DNA from: Akanthomyces muscarius
Lineage: Eukaryota > Ascomycota > Sordariomycetes > Hypocreales > Cordycipitaceae
Direction of reading: 5' to 3'
Length of the DNA: 64,000 nt
Assembly: GCF_028009165.1 (NCBI RefSeq)
Contig: NC_079245.1
Span: 1-64,000 of the forward strand
Part shown: one piece after another, positions 32,733 through 44,519 of the stretch
Position numbering within the stretch: the first letter of the stretch is position 1
Layout of the letters: every line of letters begins with the position of its first letter
Notes under the pieces: generated by a model
Told to the model about the DNA's origin: nothing
The model's database searches: none
Seen by the model: the letters and a program-made list of their open reading frames with translations, nothing else
Made by a program: the position numbers and the translations under genes

Positions 32733-34585
32733 TATAGTTAATAAGTAAGTCGCCTAGATAAGCAAGTTACCTATATTCTCTAACTATTTACTTTTTAACT
32801 ATTAATAACTTAACTATAATATAAAAAATTATTTAAAATTAATTAGAATTCTCTTTTTTATTAACCCTTTATATTTATAATATAAGTATACATATTATAA
32901 TTAGTTTAATTATATATACTATATTACTAATTATATATTTTAACTTTTACTTTATAATAACTATAAGCTTATATTTTATCTTTTACTTAACTATTTATAT
33001 TTATTTACTTTTTAAATTTCTTATATTTTATATAAAAAAAGATCTTTTAGTTTATAACTTTATTTTTTTAGCCTATTAGTACTTACTAATTAGCTTATTT
33101 ATAGCTTTAAAGCTTTATATTTAAGTATATAAAAATATAACTTTATATATAATAGCTATTATATCTTTTCTTAAATTATTAAGTATATTAAGACTTTTAA
33201 TTAGAGAGTTATTTAGATAATTAATAAATTTTTCTTTTAATTAAAGACTATAAAACTACTTTATTTATTATATTTAATATCTAAAAGACCTAAAATCTAG
33301 CTAATTTTAGATATAAGTTTAAAAGATTTAATATTATAAACTTAAGTTTTAAAGTAAAAATAACCTTTTTAGAATTAAAAAGGGTAATTTTAGTATTTTA
33401 AAAACTACTTTAAATATTTATTCTTATAATAGACTTATTAAAAATATTAAAAAATATAAAAAAAAAGTCTTTTTTAGTAATATATATAATACTAGCTTTA
33501 ATAAGATCTTTAATTTATTACTTATAAGTCTTTTTAATAAACTAAAATAGCTAATATCTAAAAGTTAGAGTATATAAGAAAACTATATAAGTATATAAAG
33601 AGTAATAATATTCTTCTTTTAATAGAAAAACTTAAAGGTAGTTAAATAGTAACTTTTATAGTTATTTAAAATTAAAAAGTAATAACTACTTTTTTTTTAA
33701 TCTTTTATATATTTATTAAAATATTTAATTTAATTTATACTTATTTTATTTATTATTTAACTACTTAAACTTATATTAATATATTAATTTAAAAGTAAGT
33801 ATTTATTTTTATATTAAAATATAAAGTATTTTTAGCTTTTTATTATTATATATAATAGTATTATTAAGTTTTAAGAATTTACTATTTAAATTATAATAAT
33901 CTATTTTTTATTATTAGACTATTATTTTTACTTTTCTAACTTAATTAGAGCTTATAATAACTATTTTTATTATAATAAAGCCTATTAGAAACCTAGTTTT
34001 ATTAAAGTTATAAATATTAGACTTTATAATACTATATTTTATAATTATATTCTTTAAAAATATAAACTAATTATAAATAATAGTTAGATTTTTATATTTA
34101 GTCCTTTAATAATTATATCTTTATTAAAATATATAATAAGTTCTAGTTATTATTATATAAAGTTTTTTATTTAATATACTTTAATATATTTATTATTATA
34201 TTTAGTAAGTAATTAATTTATTATATATTTTATATTTATATACTAAAAGGGAAGTCTTTATAAATCTAATTAAAGAATATATTTTATTATAGTTCTTTTT
34301 TTTAAATTAGTAATTTCTTTAAATTAAATATAAAGTTATATTATATAACTTAACTATTATATTAGTTATAAATAGTTATTTAAAGTATATTATAAATTAA
34401 TATAACTTTTTTATAATTTAGTTTTAAGTCTTTTTTAAGAGCTTAAAGGGTAAAAATAATATCTATCTTTTTTAAAGGGATTTCTATAAATTATTATTAA
34501 GTAATAAAAGTACTAAAATAAAAGGTATTAAAGACTAGGTAGAGTAGGCGACTTACTTATCTAAGTGACTTACTTATTAACTATA
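32733..34585 (-). mobile_element. Fot/pogo-type DNA transposon, RIP-degraded (inverted copy)
   Basis: Bounded by inverted ends: left tatagttaataagtaagtcg and right the complement of the same word ending ...cttattaactata, each about 45 bp, with TA at the edges. The 1,853-bp body matches, in reverse, the element at 35135-36968. The reading frame is destroyed by RIP. Length and ends fit fungal Fot/pogo elements, which insert at TA. Confidence 0.75.
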
Positions 34586-35134
34586 TTAGTTATTATATAT
34601 TATTAGCTTACTAATTAGTATATATAGTACTTTTAGCTTATAGTATTATAGTTTTATTACTATTTATAGCTTATAGCTAAATAGTATATTTATAGTAGCT
34701 TTTAGGATATTACTATAAAGCTAGTATAGTTCTTAGTGTAGGTAATAGTATATACTTATAGCTATAAGTATAAGGTAGGTACTATAGGCCTTATAGACTA
34801 GTATATAGTGGTTATTATTATAAAAGAAGCCACTTAGTATAATTCCTTCTCCTAGTTCTTTACTCTAGCCTACTAGCTTACTTATAATATACTAATATCT
34901 AGGAATATAAAAATAGGATAGATATTTACTCTTATAAGAAGATAAGAGCCTATTTAGTATACTTTATAATAGGGGGGTTACTTTATAATAGTAATATCTT
35001 AAAGGAAGGCAGTATTACTTAATATACCTTACCCTTTACTTCACTATTTATATTATTCTTTTTTTACTCTACTATCTTCTCCCCCTTTCTATTATCTCTT
35101 TTAAATTAAAGATATTATATTATATTATCTATAA
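34586..35134. other. AT-rich spacer between two inverted transposon copies
   Basis: About 550 bp of AT-rich sequence with a few pyrimidine tracts (cttctccccctttct near 35085). Nothing recognisable. Confidence 0.4.
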
Positions 35135-36968
35135 TATAGTTAATAGATAAGTGGTATAGATAAGTAAGTAATATACCTCTACTATAAAACACTAACTTCT
35201 ATCTTTATATTATAATTACTTAATAATAACTTATAGAAAACACTTTTATAGAAGATAATATAATTCTTATCTTATCTACTATTAAAAAATTATATAAATT
35301 AAGTATTTATAAAGTAATAAAGATTTATAATATCCTTATAATAATTATCTAATACTAATATAATAGTTAGAATTTATAATATAATTATATTATTAACTTA
35401 AAAAAGCTTATTAATTTAAATAAAAGAGCTATAAGAAAATATATTTTTTAGTTAAATTTATAAAGCCTTTTTTTTTAATATATAAATATAAAAGATATAA
35501 TAAATTAACTATTAGCTAAATATAATAGTAAATATATTAAAGTATATTAAATAAAAAACCTTATATAATAATAACTAAAACTTACTATATATTTTTAATA
35601 AAGATATAATTATTAAAAAGCTAAATATAAAGATTTAACTATTATTTATAATTATAAAATATAATATTATAAAGTCTAATATTTATAACTTTAATAAAAT
35701 TAGGTTTTTAATAGGCTTTATTATAATAAAAATAGTTATTATAAGCTTTAATTAGGTTAGAAAAGTAAAAATAATATAGTCTAATAATAAAAAATAGATT
35801 ATTATAATTTAAATAGTAAATTCTTAAAACTTAATAGTATTATTATATATTATAATAAAAAGCTAAAAATACTTTATATTTTAGTATAAAAATAAATATT
35901 TACTTTTAGATTAATATATTAATATAAACTTAAATAGTTAAATAATAAATTAAATTAGTATAAACTAAATTTAGTATTTTAATAAATATATAAAAGATTA
36001 AAAAAAGAATAATTATTATTTTTTAATTTTAAATAGCTATAAAAGTTATTATTTAATTACTTTTAAGCTTTTTTACTAAAAAGAAAATATTATTACCTTT
36101 TATATACTTATATATTCTTTTTATATATTCTAACTTTTAGATATTAATTATTTTAGTTTATTAAAAAAAGCTTATAAATAATAAATTAAAGATTTTATAA
36201 AAGCTAATATTATATATATTATTAAAAAAGACTTTTTTTTTATATTTTTTAATACTTTTAATAAGTTTATTATAAAATAAAATATTTAAAATAGTTTTTA
36301 AGATACTAAAATTACTTTTTTTAATCTAAAAAAAGTTATTTTTATTTTAAAATTTAAGTTTATAATATTAAGTCTTTTAAACTTATATTTAAAATTAGTT
36401 AAATTTTAAGTCTTTTAAATATTAAGTATAATAAATAAAGTAGTTTTATAGTTTTTAATTTTAAAAAGATAAATTATTAATTACTTAAATAGCTTTTTAA
36501 TTAAAAGTCTTAATATATTTAATAGTTTTAAAAAAGATATAATAACTATTATATATAAAGTTATATTTTTATATATTTAAGTATAAAATCTTAAAGTTAT
36601 AAATAAGTTAATTAATAAGTATTAATAAGCTAAAAAAATAAGACTATAAACTTAAAGATCTCTTTTTATAAAAAATATAAGAGATTTAAAAAAGTAAATA
36701 AATATAAATAATTAAATAAAATATAAAATATAAGTTTATAGTTATTATAAAGTAAAAGTTAAAATATATAGTTAGTAATATAATATATATAATTAGATTA
36801 GATATAATATATATACTTATATTATAAATATAGAAACTAGTAAAGAAGAGAATTCTAATTAGTTTTAAATATTTATTAATATTATAATTAAATTATTTAT
36901 AATTAAAAGTTAAGGGGTTAATAGAGGTATATTACTTACTTATTTATACTATTTATTTATTAACTATA
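35135..36968 (+). mobile_element. Fot/pogo-type DNA transposon, RIP-degraded
   Basis: Ends tatagttaatagataagtgg and the complement of tatagttaataaataaatag form terminal inverted repeats of about 45 bp around 1,834 bp. Near 35425-35560 the plus strand reads KRAIRKYIF-stop-LNL-stop-S followed by INIKDIIN-stop-LLAKYNSKYI. This corresponds, after allowing for RIP, to the DNA-binding (CENP-B/Psq-type helix-turn-helix) part of pogo transposases, which has an IxxYxxxLxxxGFP...DMANxLL pattern. Almost every Gln and Trp codon has become a stop. Confidence 0.75.
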
Positions 36969-37509
36969 TTATATATATATATATAGTACTATATCTTTTA
37001 TAATAGAGAAGCTTTATATAGTATAGCTTAGCCTATTAGGTTCTAGCTAATTACTAATATTTATACTAAATATAGACCTTAGATTATACTCTAGTTTATA
37101 TTTTATATAGTTTTATATTTAATAAGAATAGGTAGGGGTGCCTACCCTAACTCTACCTATATATATCATTTTTATATTTTAAAGAAAAAGTTCGTCCCTA
37201 ATAATTATTAGAGCTTTATATTATAAACCCTAACCCTTTTACCCCACTTATACTAAAAATCTATATAAAGTGAGACTCACTTCCCTATTAATAGTGTATA
37301 GGCTCACTTCCCTATTAATAGTACCTAAGGTCTAAACTAACTTCTTAATAAGATCTACCCCCTATTATTTTTATAGGGCCACTAAAATCTTAATAGGATC
37401 TAGTATATCCTATTATAGTATTAATAATAGTGTGTTAAGTATATATATAGAGATATATTTTAGTCTAATTATATCTTCTAATAGATTCTAAGCCTTAATA
37501 AAAGGACAC
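36969..37509. other. AT-rich border with telomere-like motif
   Basis: Contains aaccctaacccttttacccc at 37226 and two copies of the phrase actcacttccctattaatag (37267 and 37302). The AT-rich block ends at about 37500, immediately downstream of the beta-lactamase-like gene. Confidence 0.5.
37226..37237 (+). repeat. Short interstitial telomeric motif
   Basis: aaccctaaccc, about two CCCTAA units, near the right border of the AT-rich block. Too short to be decisive on its own; listed because the same motif marks several other borders in the window. Confidence 0.5.
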
Positions 37510-38736
37510 TTATACCCATTCCTTCGATTTTTTCCAAGTAGCATATTCGGCATAGACGCCCTTGCGAAACGCAATCTTGAGACTAGGCACCCTTGAAGTG
37601 CCGCCGGGGCCTAGAGTGGCCTGCACGGAACCAAATCCACATAGGTCATTTTTGCGGTCAATGAACCAAAGAACCGGCATGCCCCCCGGCCAAGCCAAAG
37701 TTCCCGCGCCATATCCATTTTCAATATCCTCCAGCGTCACAAGTCCTCCGAGGCCATGGCCAGTCCTGGACTCGCTCTCAGGATCTGGGCGGAAGAAGCC
37801 TCCTAATGGGCCGGCTAGCGTTCTGTCGAGTTCCGAGGCGGATTTAGTGTTAAGGTGGTTTTTGAACATGTCGTCCACAGTCGCTCGCTTCAGCAGCTTC
37901 TCGTCGTTTACTAGCAGGGAGCGCAGCACCTTGACAAAATCCGGCGCCGTCATAAACAAACCCTGGCTACCGAAGTCCCCCTTGGTGCCCTTATTGCCTT
38001 CTCCGCCTAGTGCTGCTTTCCCATACCCCTCTGGATCTTCAGGGTGGCAATCTACCTGTCTCTGCTGTAGGTCTTGGCGTCGGACAGGGTAGAATTCTGC
38101 ATCTTTAAAACCCAACGGCGTAAAAATGCGCTCCTGCACGAAATCACCAAGTGTCCGGCTCGTTAGCTTTTCCACAATGCGACCAGCCCAGTCCATGCCA
38201 GGCCCCCACATCCAGCCCTGTTCAGGCTGGAAGCCAAGAGGGTAAGTATACGTTTCTTCCACTGTAAGCTGAGAGTTCGGGTCTTGCGGTGCAAAGGTGC
38301 GACGCCAACGGCCAATGTGCTCGTTTAGTACGTCAAACACCACACCCGAGCTATGGGTAAGAAGCATTTCGAGTGTGATAGGCCCTCTTCGTAGCTCCAT
38401 AATCGGCTTTTGGCCATCGGCGAACTTTGAGTGGCCAGTGATGACTTCCTTGCCAGCGAGCTCCGGGGCTAGATCGAGAATGTCGTCAGCCAGGCTGAGG
38501 GCGCCGTCGTCGACGCACTGCAATACTGCAATGGTAGTGATGAGACCAGTGGCAGCGGCGAGGCAGAGAACATCATCTGTGCGCTGAGTCACTTTCTCAC
38601 CAGACAACAGAGTCCGCTCACCGAGGGCTCTGCTGTATGTAAAATCTCCAGCAGCATTAATTGCACAAAAGATAGCGCCATGGATAAGGCCAGCCTGGAT
38701 GACCTTATTGCAACACGCGTCAATTTCTTGGCTCAT
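37510..38736 (-). CDS. Beta-lactamase-fold (transesterase/esterase-like) protein with altered active site
   Basis: Intronless, 408 residues from the ATG at 38736; the frame is open upstream but only with a TTG. The fold is that of class-C beta-lactamase-like serine hydrolases such as fungal LovD-type acyltransferases: LLTHSSGVVFDVLN, GPGMDWAGRIVEKLT, FTPLGFKDAEFYP, GSQGLFMTAPDFVKVLRSLL, HGLGGLV and WPGGMPVLWFIDRKNDLCG are in the expected order. In this family the nucleophile motif is SxxK in a (A)SxTKLIT context. Here the aligned stretch reads CLAAATGLITT, with Ala at residue 61 and Gly at 64, so nucleophile and general base both seem to be missing. The frame is clean and the C-terminus complete. 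It may be a pseudoenzyme or have another activity. It is intracellular (no leader). Confidence 0.85.
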   Translation of the reverse strand: MSQEIDACCNKVIQAGLIHGAIFCAINAAGDFTYSRALGERTLLSGEKVTQRTDDVLCLAAATGLITTIAVLQCVDDGALSLADDILDLAPELAGKEVITGHSKFADGQKPIMELRRGPITLEMLLTHSSGVVFDVLNEHIGRWRRTFAPQDPNSQLTVEETYTYPLGFQPEQGWMWGPGMDWAGRIVEKLTSRTLGDFVQERIFTPLGFKDAEFYPVRRQDLQQRQVDCHPEDPEGYGKAALGGEGNKGTKGDFGSQGLFMTAPDFVKVLRSLLVNDEKLLKRATVDDMFKNHLNTKSASELDRTLAGPLGGFFRPDPESESRTGHGLGGLVTLEDIENGYGAGTLAWPGGMPVLWFIDRKNDLCGFGSVQATLGPGGTSRVPSLKIAFRKGVYAEYATWKKSKEWV

Positions 38737-39292
38737 GGTGAAAAGTTGATAGGGAAAATGAAGATCTGCGATTTGTTTCTCTTTCGTTCTCAACGGGAAA
38801 TTGTATAAAATACCAGTGTTTTAAGGGGCACAGGATAGAGCGTTGTGAAGGGGGCTGTTGACCCTTGGAAAGGCCATGGATGGAGCGATAACTATACGAA
38901 CGAGTTGGGCGCTAAAGCTTGTAGGATTTTCGTGCGAGGGCAGACTATCGAAATCGCGCGTCAGCCATCCTGTCAGTGGCTTAATTGGAAAAGCAACATT
39001 CGCGCGATGGCTGCATCTAACTGCATATACTAGGCTCCTTTATTGGGTCGGACGGCTATTGCGGCAGTCCAATGGCTGTGCTCCCAGGCTGTGTCGACGC
39101 AGCGCTACTTTTCACCTACTGGTTCGGGATTGTGGCGTCTGCAATAACTAACGGAGACTCCACGGCCGTTGGCTGTCGTTGTTTCTAACCATGGTAGCAT
39201 GCAGCGCTGCACAAAAGAAATGATTATACAGAAAAACTTGGTGAATAGATGCTGAAAATATTCTAAACTCGAGAGCTTCTCTACTGATCTAT

Positions 39293-39528
39293 TCAAGCCT
39301 TGGCAGCGGACTCTTCCATCTCAATGCACTTCGGTTCGCAAGTGCCTCCACCAATAAGAAGCCAGCCACGCGGCTGGACATTGCTGTTGGCAGGATCTGG
39401 CAAGTCAGTTTAAGAGCTGAAGTTTGAGCATGAGTCAGTTTTGCACAGGACTCAATCTTACCGACAGGCAAAGCAGCTGAAATTCGGGCAAGCCCAAGCA
39501 GGGCGGAGAAAACTGCGGTGTATTGCAT
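39293..39528 (-). CDS. 56-residue secreted peptide
   Basis: Exons 39528-39462 and 39396-39293 (67+104 nt) joined across a 65-bp intron with gtaaga donor and ttgccag acceptor; the joined frame ends at TGA 39293. The predicted leader is MQYTAVFSALLGLARISA, leaving a short acidic/neutral mature part with VQPRGWLLIGGG and a TCEPKC pair of cysteines. If unspliced, the frame would run to 79 residues with a less protein-like end. It lies between the beta-lactamase-like gene and the divergent UstYa-like gene. It could be a small effector or a precursor for a modified peptide; there are no core repeats or KEX2 sites to decide. No known family recognised. Confidence 0.6.
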
Positions 39529-40197
39529 GAGGAAAGCAGGATGTGTATGTCCGTGATTGAGTGGTTACTACGGGTGAGGGGCTGTATGTATTCTCATCTT
39601 TTGCTTCTGCGGATGCCTTTTTTATATAGCGCTCCAACTTAGTTCTCACGTGCTCCCTATAGACTGCAGTTTACATTAGTCGCCCAATTTCTGTTTCTAA
39701 GTGTCCGGACAAGGCTCTTGGCTGCGTTGAGGCGTGCACTAGTGGACCAACTCACATTAGGGCCTTACAATTCAATGCAGTGGTGCAGTCGAATTTCTTG
39801 CCCGTATCTGGTGGTCGGTCCGACTCTTTGAACAAAAGTGCTTCGCTCTATTTCGGGTATTCGGCAATCCCAGTTAAACGAGGAGGGCAGGCAATTCTAC
39901 GTCCCGGAAGGATTGGCTTGCAGCCACAAACTCGCCGGTATAGGTATGACTATTAGTACCTACCTGCCATGTATTTGCAAGACTCTTTGGACTCTGTGCA
40001 GAGAGTGGATCTGCCTATTGCGCTCGCATATTTTGTACGTAAAGCAGAGGACGTCTTCAGAATTAGGCTTCGGAAACGAGAGAACACGAGGCCAGAGTAC
40101 AGGAACTAGTCGTTTGACGACGATTAATACTACTAATTACCAGCGAAAGAGTGTTGTTCTTCAGTTTATGAATACTCAAAAATAACGTCACACCAAT

Positions 40198-41210
40198 ATG
40201 ATTACCAGGCAGCTTTCTACAGATGACACTGAGAGCGATATATTCCTTCTACGAGCGGCGTATAGCAAGCCTGACGAGCCGAACTCGACAGCAACGCGGC
40301 GATTTGAGGGCTTGGTACCAAGATTCTCAGCCAATTTCGCAGGCTATATCATTATTGCCATTTTGAACATTGCATTGTGGGCCTTGGTACTCACACGGCG
40401 GCAAGCATCCTGTGGAAGCTCAATCAGTGAGCAGGAACATTACTACTGTAATCACAAGCGCGACCGAAAGCCTCCACCGTGCTAACATGTGGACTAGCCC
40501 CGGTTCTAAACTATACGAAACTGTCTATAGAGACGCAGAATATCCAAGCCAATTTGTTTCCCAGAAGCTCGAACGCGTTGGCCTTCGCCGCAGCTCCTCC
40601 AAGCAAGGAAGTCGACGAAGCATGGCACAACGTGTCACGCAATATGATTATCGGGCTCACACGGTCTGATTTGGCCCGCCTCGGGAAAGATTCGCACACA
40701 GCGGTCAGTTTTAACCCCGAATGGGATATTCCAGGCTCCGAACACCTCTATCTCGGGGTGTTGGACGTGTTCCACCAGGTGCACTGCCTGAATATGCTGC
40801 GGCAGAACCTCATCATCAACTACGACTATTACTGGGGCAAGGCGTACGGCTTCCGGCCCGAGGCGTTTCGCGAAAGACATCTGAGCCACTGCACATCGAT
40901 TCTTCTGCAGAACATCATGTGCCACGCTGATACCGAGGTGGTGACGCACGTGTGGCGACAGGGAAGCCGCGTTCCATGGCCGGATTTCGGTGTGAAGAAG
41001 CAGTGCAGAGATTTCGGCGCACTGATAAAGTTTCGAGACACGATGGACGTGGAGAATTCTTGGGACAAGTTTAGACTATATACAAAACCTTCAAGTGACG
41101 CTGTCGTGCTGCCCGAGGAAGACGGCCTTGCAGAATTGAGGGCAAGCGCGGATGAGTTTCGCAATGGCGAGTACTACAAAGATCTCCATATCAAAGGCTG
41201 CAACTCCTAG
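40198..41210 (+). CDS. UstYa-like (DUF3328) oxidase
   Basis: Exons 40198-40426 and 40498-41210 join in phase across a 71-bp intron (gtgagc donor, gctaac branch, tag acceptor) to give 313 residues. A single transmembrane helix lies at about 49-65 (FAGYIIIAILNIALWALVL) after a soluble N-terminus. The two hallmark HxxHC motifs are present: HQVHC from residue 169 and HLSHC from residue 204, with a DVFHQVHCLNMLRQ context typical of the family. UstYa-type proteins are copper-dependent enzymes that make oxidative crosslinks or other changes, best known from dikaritin-type ribosomal peptides (ustiloxin) and from several other fungal metabolites. All conserved residues I know are intact. It is divergent from the small peptide gene with a ~670-bp shared upstream region. 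Confidence 0.9.
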
Positions 41211-41640
41211 AGATCCGGCTACCCAGTGCAGCAAGGCTTTGATGGCTTATTTTATTTTGTCGGTCGCCTATGTTTAGGGGCCTCACTGGTAATAATAACA
41301 GGGAATTTAAGGCTGGATTAAGTCTACCATGTGGCCGAGAACGATGACCGAAATGTCCCAATTATGCAAGGCCGGTAACCTTGCCAGTCTGTTCGCGCTC
41401 TTATTTGTGCTGGTCGAAGCGTGCACCTGCGGACACTGTGTCAGCGGTTGACCATCGCTTCAAAATGGCGTACTTCTAGCGAGTGAAACAAGGGGCGCGG
41501 GAACTAGTTGATCGGAAGCTTTCTCATCGATTTGGTTGATAGCGTCTTGTTCTTTTAGTTAATTGTTTCAATTTTCCTTTCTCAATAATGTAAGTATGCT
41601 TTAGCTTCGACCTGGAGGACAGAGGTCGCCTATCACCAAC
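41211..41640. other. 3' flank of UstYa-like gene
   Basis: GC-normal, no coding frame. The border to AT-rich DNA lies at about 41650. Confidence 0.4.
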
Positions 41641-42353
41641 ACGACAACCACGTGTACTACAAGTAGTTTAAAAGTGCACTAGAAATTAAGACCTATAAAA
41701 ATAGGGTAAGTAGATATAGTTAAAAAAGGGGTATAGATCTAGTTAAAAGGGTTTTTACTATAAAGGGTAGTAAAGAAAAAGGATATAATGTAGTAATAAG
41801 GTTATAGTATATAGTATAGAAATTATAGTAGAATTAGATAATATTATTTATATACTAAATAGGCAACTAAAGTTTACTAATAAAAGCTTATTTAAGTAAA
41901 TAGTAGGACCTACTAGAGTAGTTAGGTGTAGCTAGGAAGTAAAGGAAGCTTAGTATTAATACTCTTAGTTTATATATTTGAAGCTAAGTAGCTTAATATT
42001 ATCTAACCTAATATAAAGCTATTTCTATATAATTTAGAGTTTTTATTTACATTTTATTATAAGTACTAATAGTTAGTTATTTTAGATAAATTATATATAT
42101 ATTTAGATAAATTATATATATATTTAGATAAATTATATATATATTTATATAAATAATACCTATTTATACTAGTAAGTAAATAAAAAGATATTATTTAAGA
42201 AGTCTAGAAAATCTTACTAACTAATAAAATATTAAAGTAAAATATAATATTATCTATAATTATATAATAAAATATTTATTCTATATATTAAACTATATAG
42301 CTTTAATAGATTATAATATAAGGTATATAATAAGTTAATTTAATAAATTATAA
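41641..42353. other. AT-rich RIP block with 23-bp tandem repeat
   Basis: Mostly unidentifiable TA-rich sequence. At about 42080-42155 a 23-bp unit (tttagataaattatatatata) is repeated three times perfectly, followed by a partial copy. Confidence 0.6.
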
Positions 42354-42480
42354 TATAATTAATAAATAAACGGGCTAGATAAGTAAGTAAGCTACTTTAC
42401 TTAACTTTTTACCTTTTAACTATTAATAATTTAACTATAATATTAAAAAACACTTAAAACTAATTAGAATCCTCTTTATA
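42354..42480 (-). mobile_element. Terminal fragment of Fot/pogo-type element
   Basis: Begins tataattaataaataaacgg and then matches the first ~130 bp of the inverted element at 32733 (ttaactattaataatttaactataata, then aactaattagaatcctc). Only this terminus is present; a fuller copy in the other orientation begins about 40 bp further on. Confidence 0.6.
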
Positions 42481-42517
42481 AGTTATTATATTTATAATAT
42501 AAGTATATATATTATAA

Positions 42518-44426
42518 TATAGTTAATAAATAAGTGGCGTAAATAAGTAAATAGTATACCTCTACTATAAAATACTAACTTTTATCTTTATATTATAATT
42601 ACTTAATAATAACTTATAGATAATACTTTTATAAAAGGTAATATAATTCTTATCTTATCTACTATTAAAAAGTTATCTAAATTAAGTATTTATAAAATAA
42701 TAAAAATTTATAATATCCTTATAATAACTATCTAATACTAATATAATAGCTAAACTTTATAATATAATTATACTATTAACTTAAAAAAGCTTATTAATTT
42801 AAAAAAAAGAGTTATAATAAAATATATTCTTTAGCTAGATTTATAAGGCTTTCCCTTTTAGTATATAAATATAAAAGATATAATAAACTAACTACTAGTT
42901 AAATATAATAGTAAATATATTAGAGTATATTAAATAAAAAACCTTATATAATAATAACTAAAACTTATTATATATTTTTAATAAAGATATAATTATTAAA
43001 AAGCTAAATATAAAAATCTAACTATTATTTATAATTAGTTTATACTTTTAGAGAATATAATTATAAAATATAGTATTATAAAGTTTAATATTTATAACTT
43101 TAATAAGACTAGGTTTCTAATAGGCTATATTATAATAAGAATAATTATTATAAGCTCTAATTAAGTTAGAAAAGTAAAAATAGTATAGTTTAATAATAAA
43201 GAATAAGTTATTATAATTTAAATAGTAAATTTTTAAAATTTAATAGTACTATTATATATAATAATAAAAGACTAAAAATACTTTATACTTTAATATAAAA
43301 ATAAATACCTACTTTTAGATTAATATATTAATATAAGTTTAAATAGTTAAATAATAAATAAAATTAGTATAAATTAAATTAAGTATTTTAATAAATATAT
43401 AAAAGATTAAAAAAAAGATAGTTATTACCTTTTAATTTTAAATAGTTATAAAAGTTACTATTTAACTATTTTTAAGTTTTTCTACTAAAAGAAGAATATT
43501 ATTACTTTTTATATATTTATATATTTTTCTTATATACTCTAACTTTTAAATATTAGCTATTTTAGTTTACTAAAAAAAACTTATAAATAATAAATTAAGA
43601 ATCTTATAAAAGCTAATATTATATATATTATTAAAAAAGACTTCTTTTTTATATTTTTTAATACTTTTAATAAGTCTATTATAAAAGAAAATTTTTAAAA
43701 TAGTTTTTAAAATACTAAAATTACCCCTTTTAATTCTAAAAAAGTTATTTTTACCTTAAAACTTAAGTTTATAATATTAAGTCTTTAAAATTTATATTTA
43801 AAATTAGTTAAATTTTAAGTCTTTTAGATATTAAGTATAATAAATAAAGTAGTTTTATAGTTTCTAATTTTAAAATAAATTAATTATTAATTACTTAAAT
43901 AGCTTTTTAACTAAAAGTCTTAATATACTTAATAGTTTTAAAAAAGATATAATAGCTATTATATATAAAGTTATATTTTTATATACTTAAATATAAAGCT
44001 TTAAAATTATAAATAAACTAATTAATAAGTACTAATAGGCTAAAAAAATAAAGCTATAAACTAAAAGATCTCTTTTTATATAAAATATAAAAGATTTAAA
44101 AGAGTAAATAAATATAAATAGTTAAATAAAATATAAAATATAAACTTATAGTTATTATAAAATAAAAGTTAAAATATATAATTAGTAATATAGTATATTA
44201 TACTTATAATGTTATAATTAAATATATAATATTATAGATTAAAGTAGCTTATTTATAACTTAATTTAATTTTTTATTTAATAGCTTTAAAGGTAAGAATA
44301 ATTCTTACTTCTTTTAATATATTTTCTATTAGTTATTATTAAATAATATATATACTAAGATAGAAGTTAGTAAAATACGGTATAGTAGCTTACTCGCTTA
44401 TCTAGCTCGCTCGCTTATTAACTATA
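42518..44426 (+). mobile_element. Fot/pogo-type DNA transposon, RIP-degraded (third copy)
   Basis: Same orientation as 35135-36968 and closely similar over the body (for example tacctctactataaaatactaac at the left end). The left end is tatagttaataaataagtgg and the right end ...cgcttattaactata. The right end keeps CG-containing words (gcgagcgagc on the complement) that are lost in the other copies, so it is less mutated there. Confidence 0.7.
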
Positions 44427-44507
44427 TTAGTATATATAGTTATAACTAATAGGCTCCTACGCTAATTCCTAGGCTTACTATTATTATTCTAGAAATTATT
44501 AACTTTA

Positions 44508-44518
44508 TAACCCTAACT
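44508..44518 (+). repeat. Short interstitial telomeric motif at AT/GC border
   Basis: taaccctaact sits within about 15 bp of the abrupt change from RIP-type DNA to GC-normal DNA. Only about one and a half CCCTAA units, so weak alone. Confidence 0.45.
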
Positions 44519-44519
44519 A

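Noticed and set aside
28990..37500. CRISPR-like or phage-like arrays in the AT-rich blocks
   Set aside because: Repetition there is explained by RIP composition and transposon copies; no regular repeat-spacer pattern exists.
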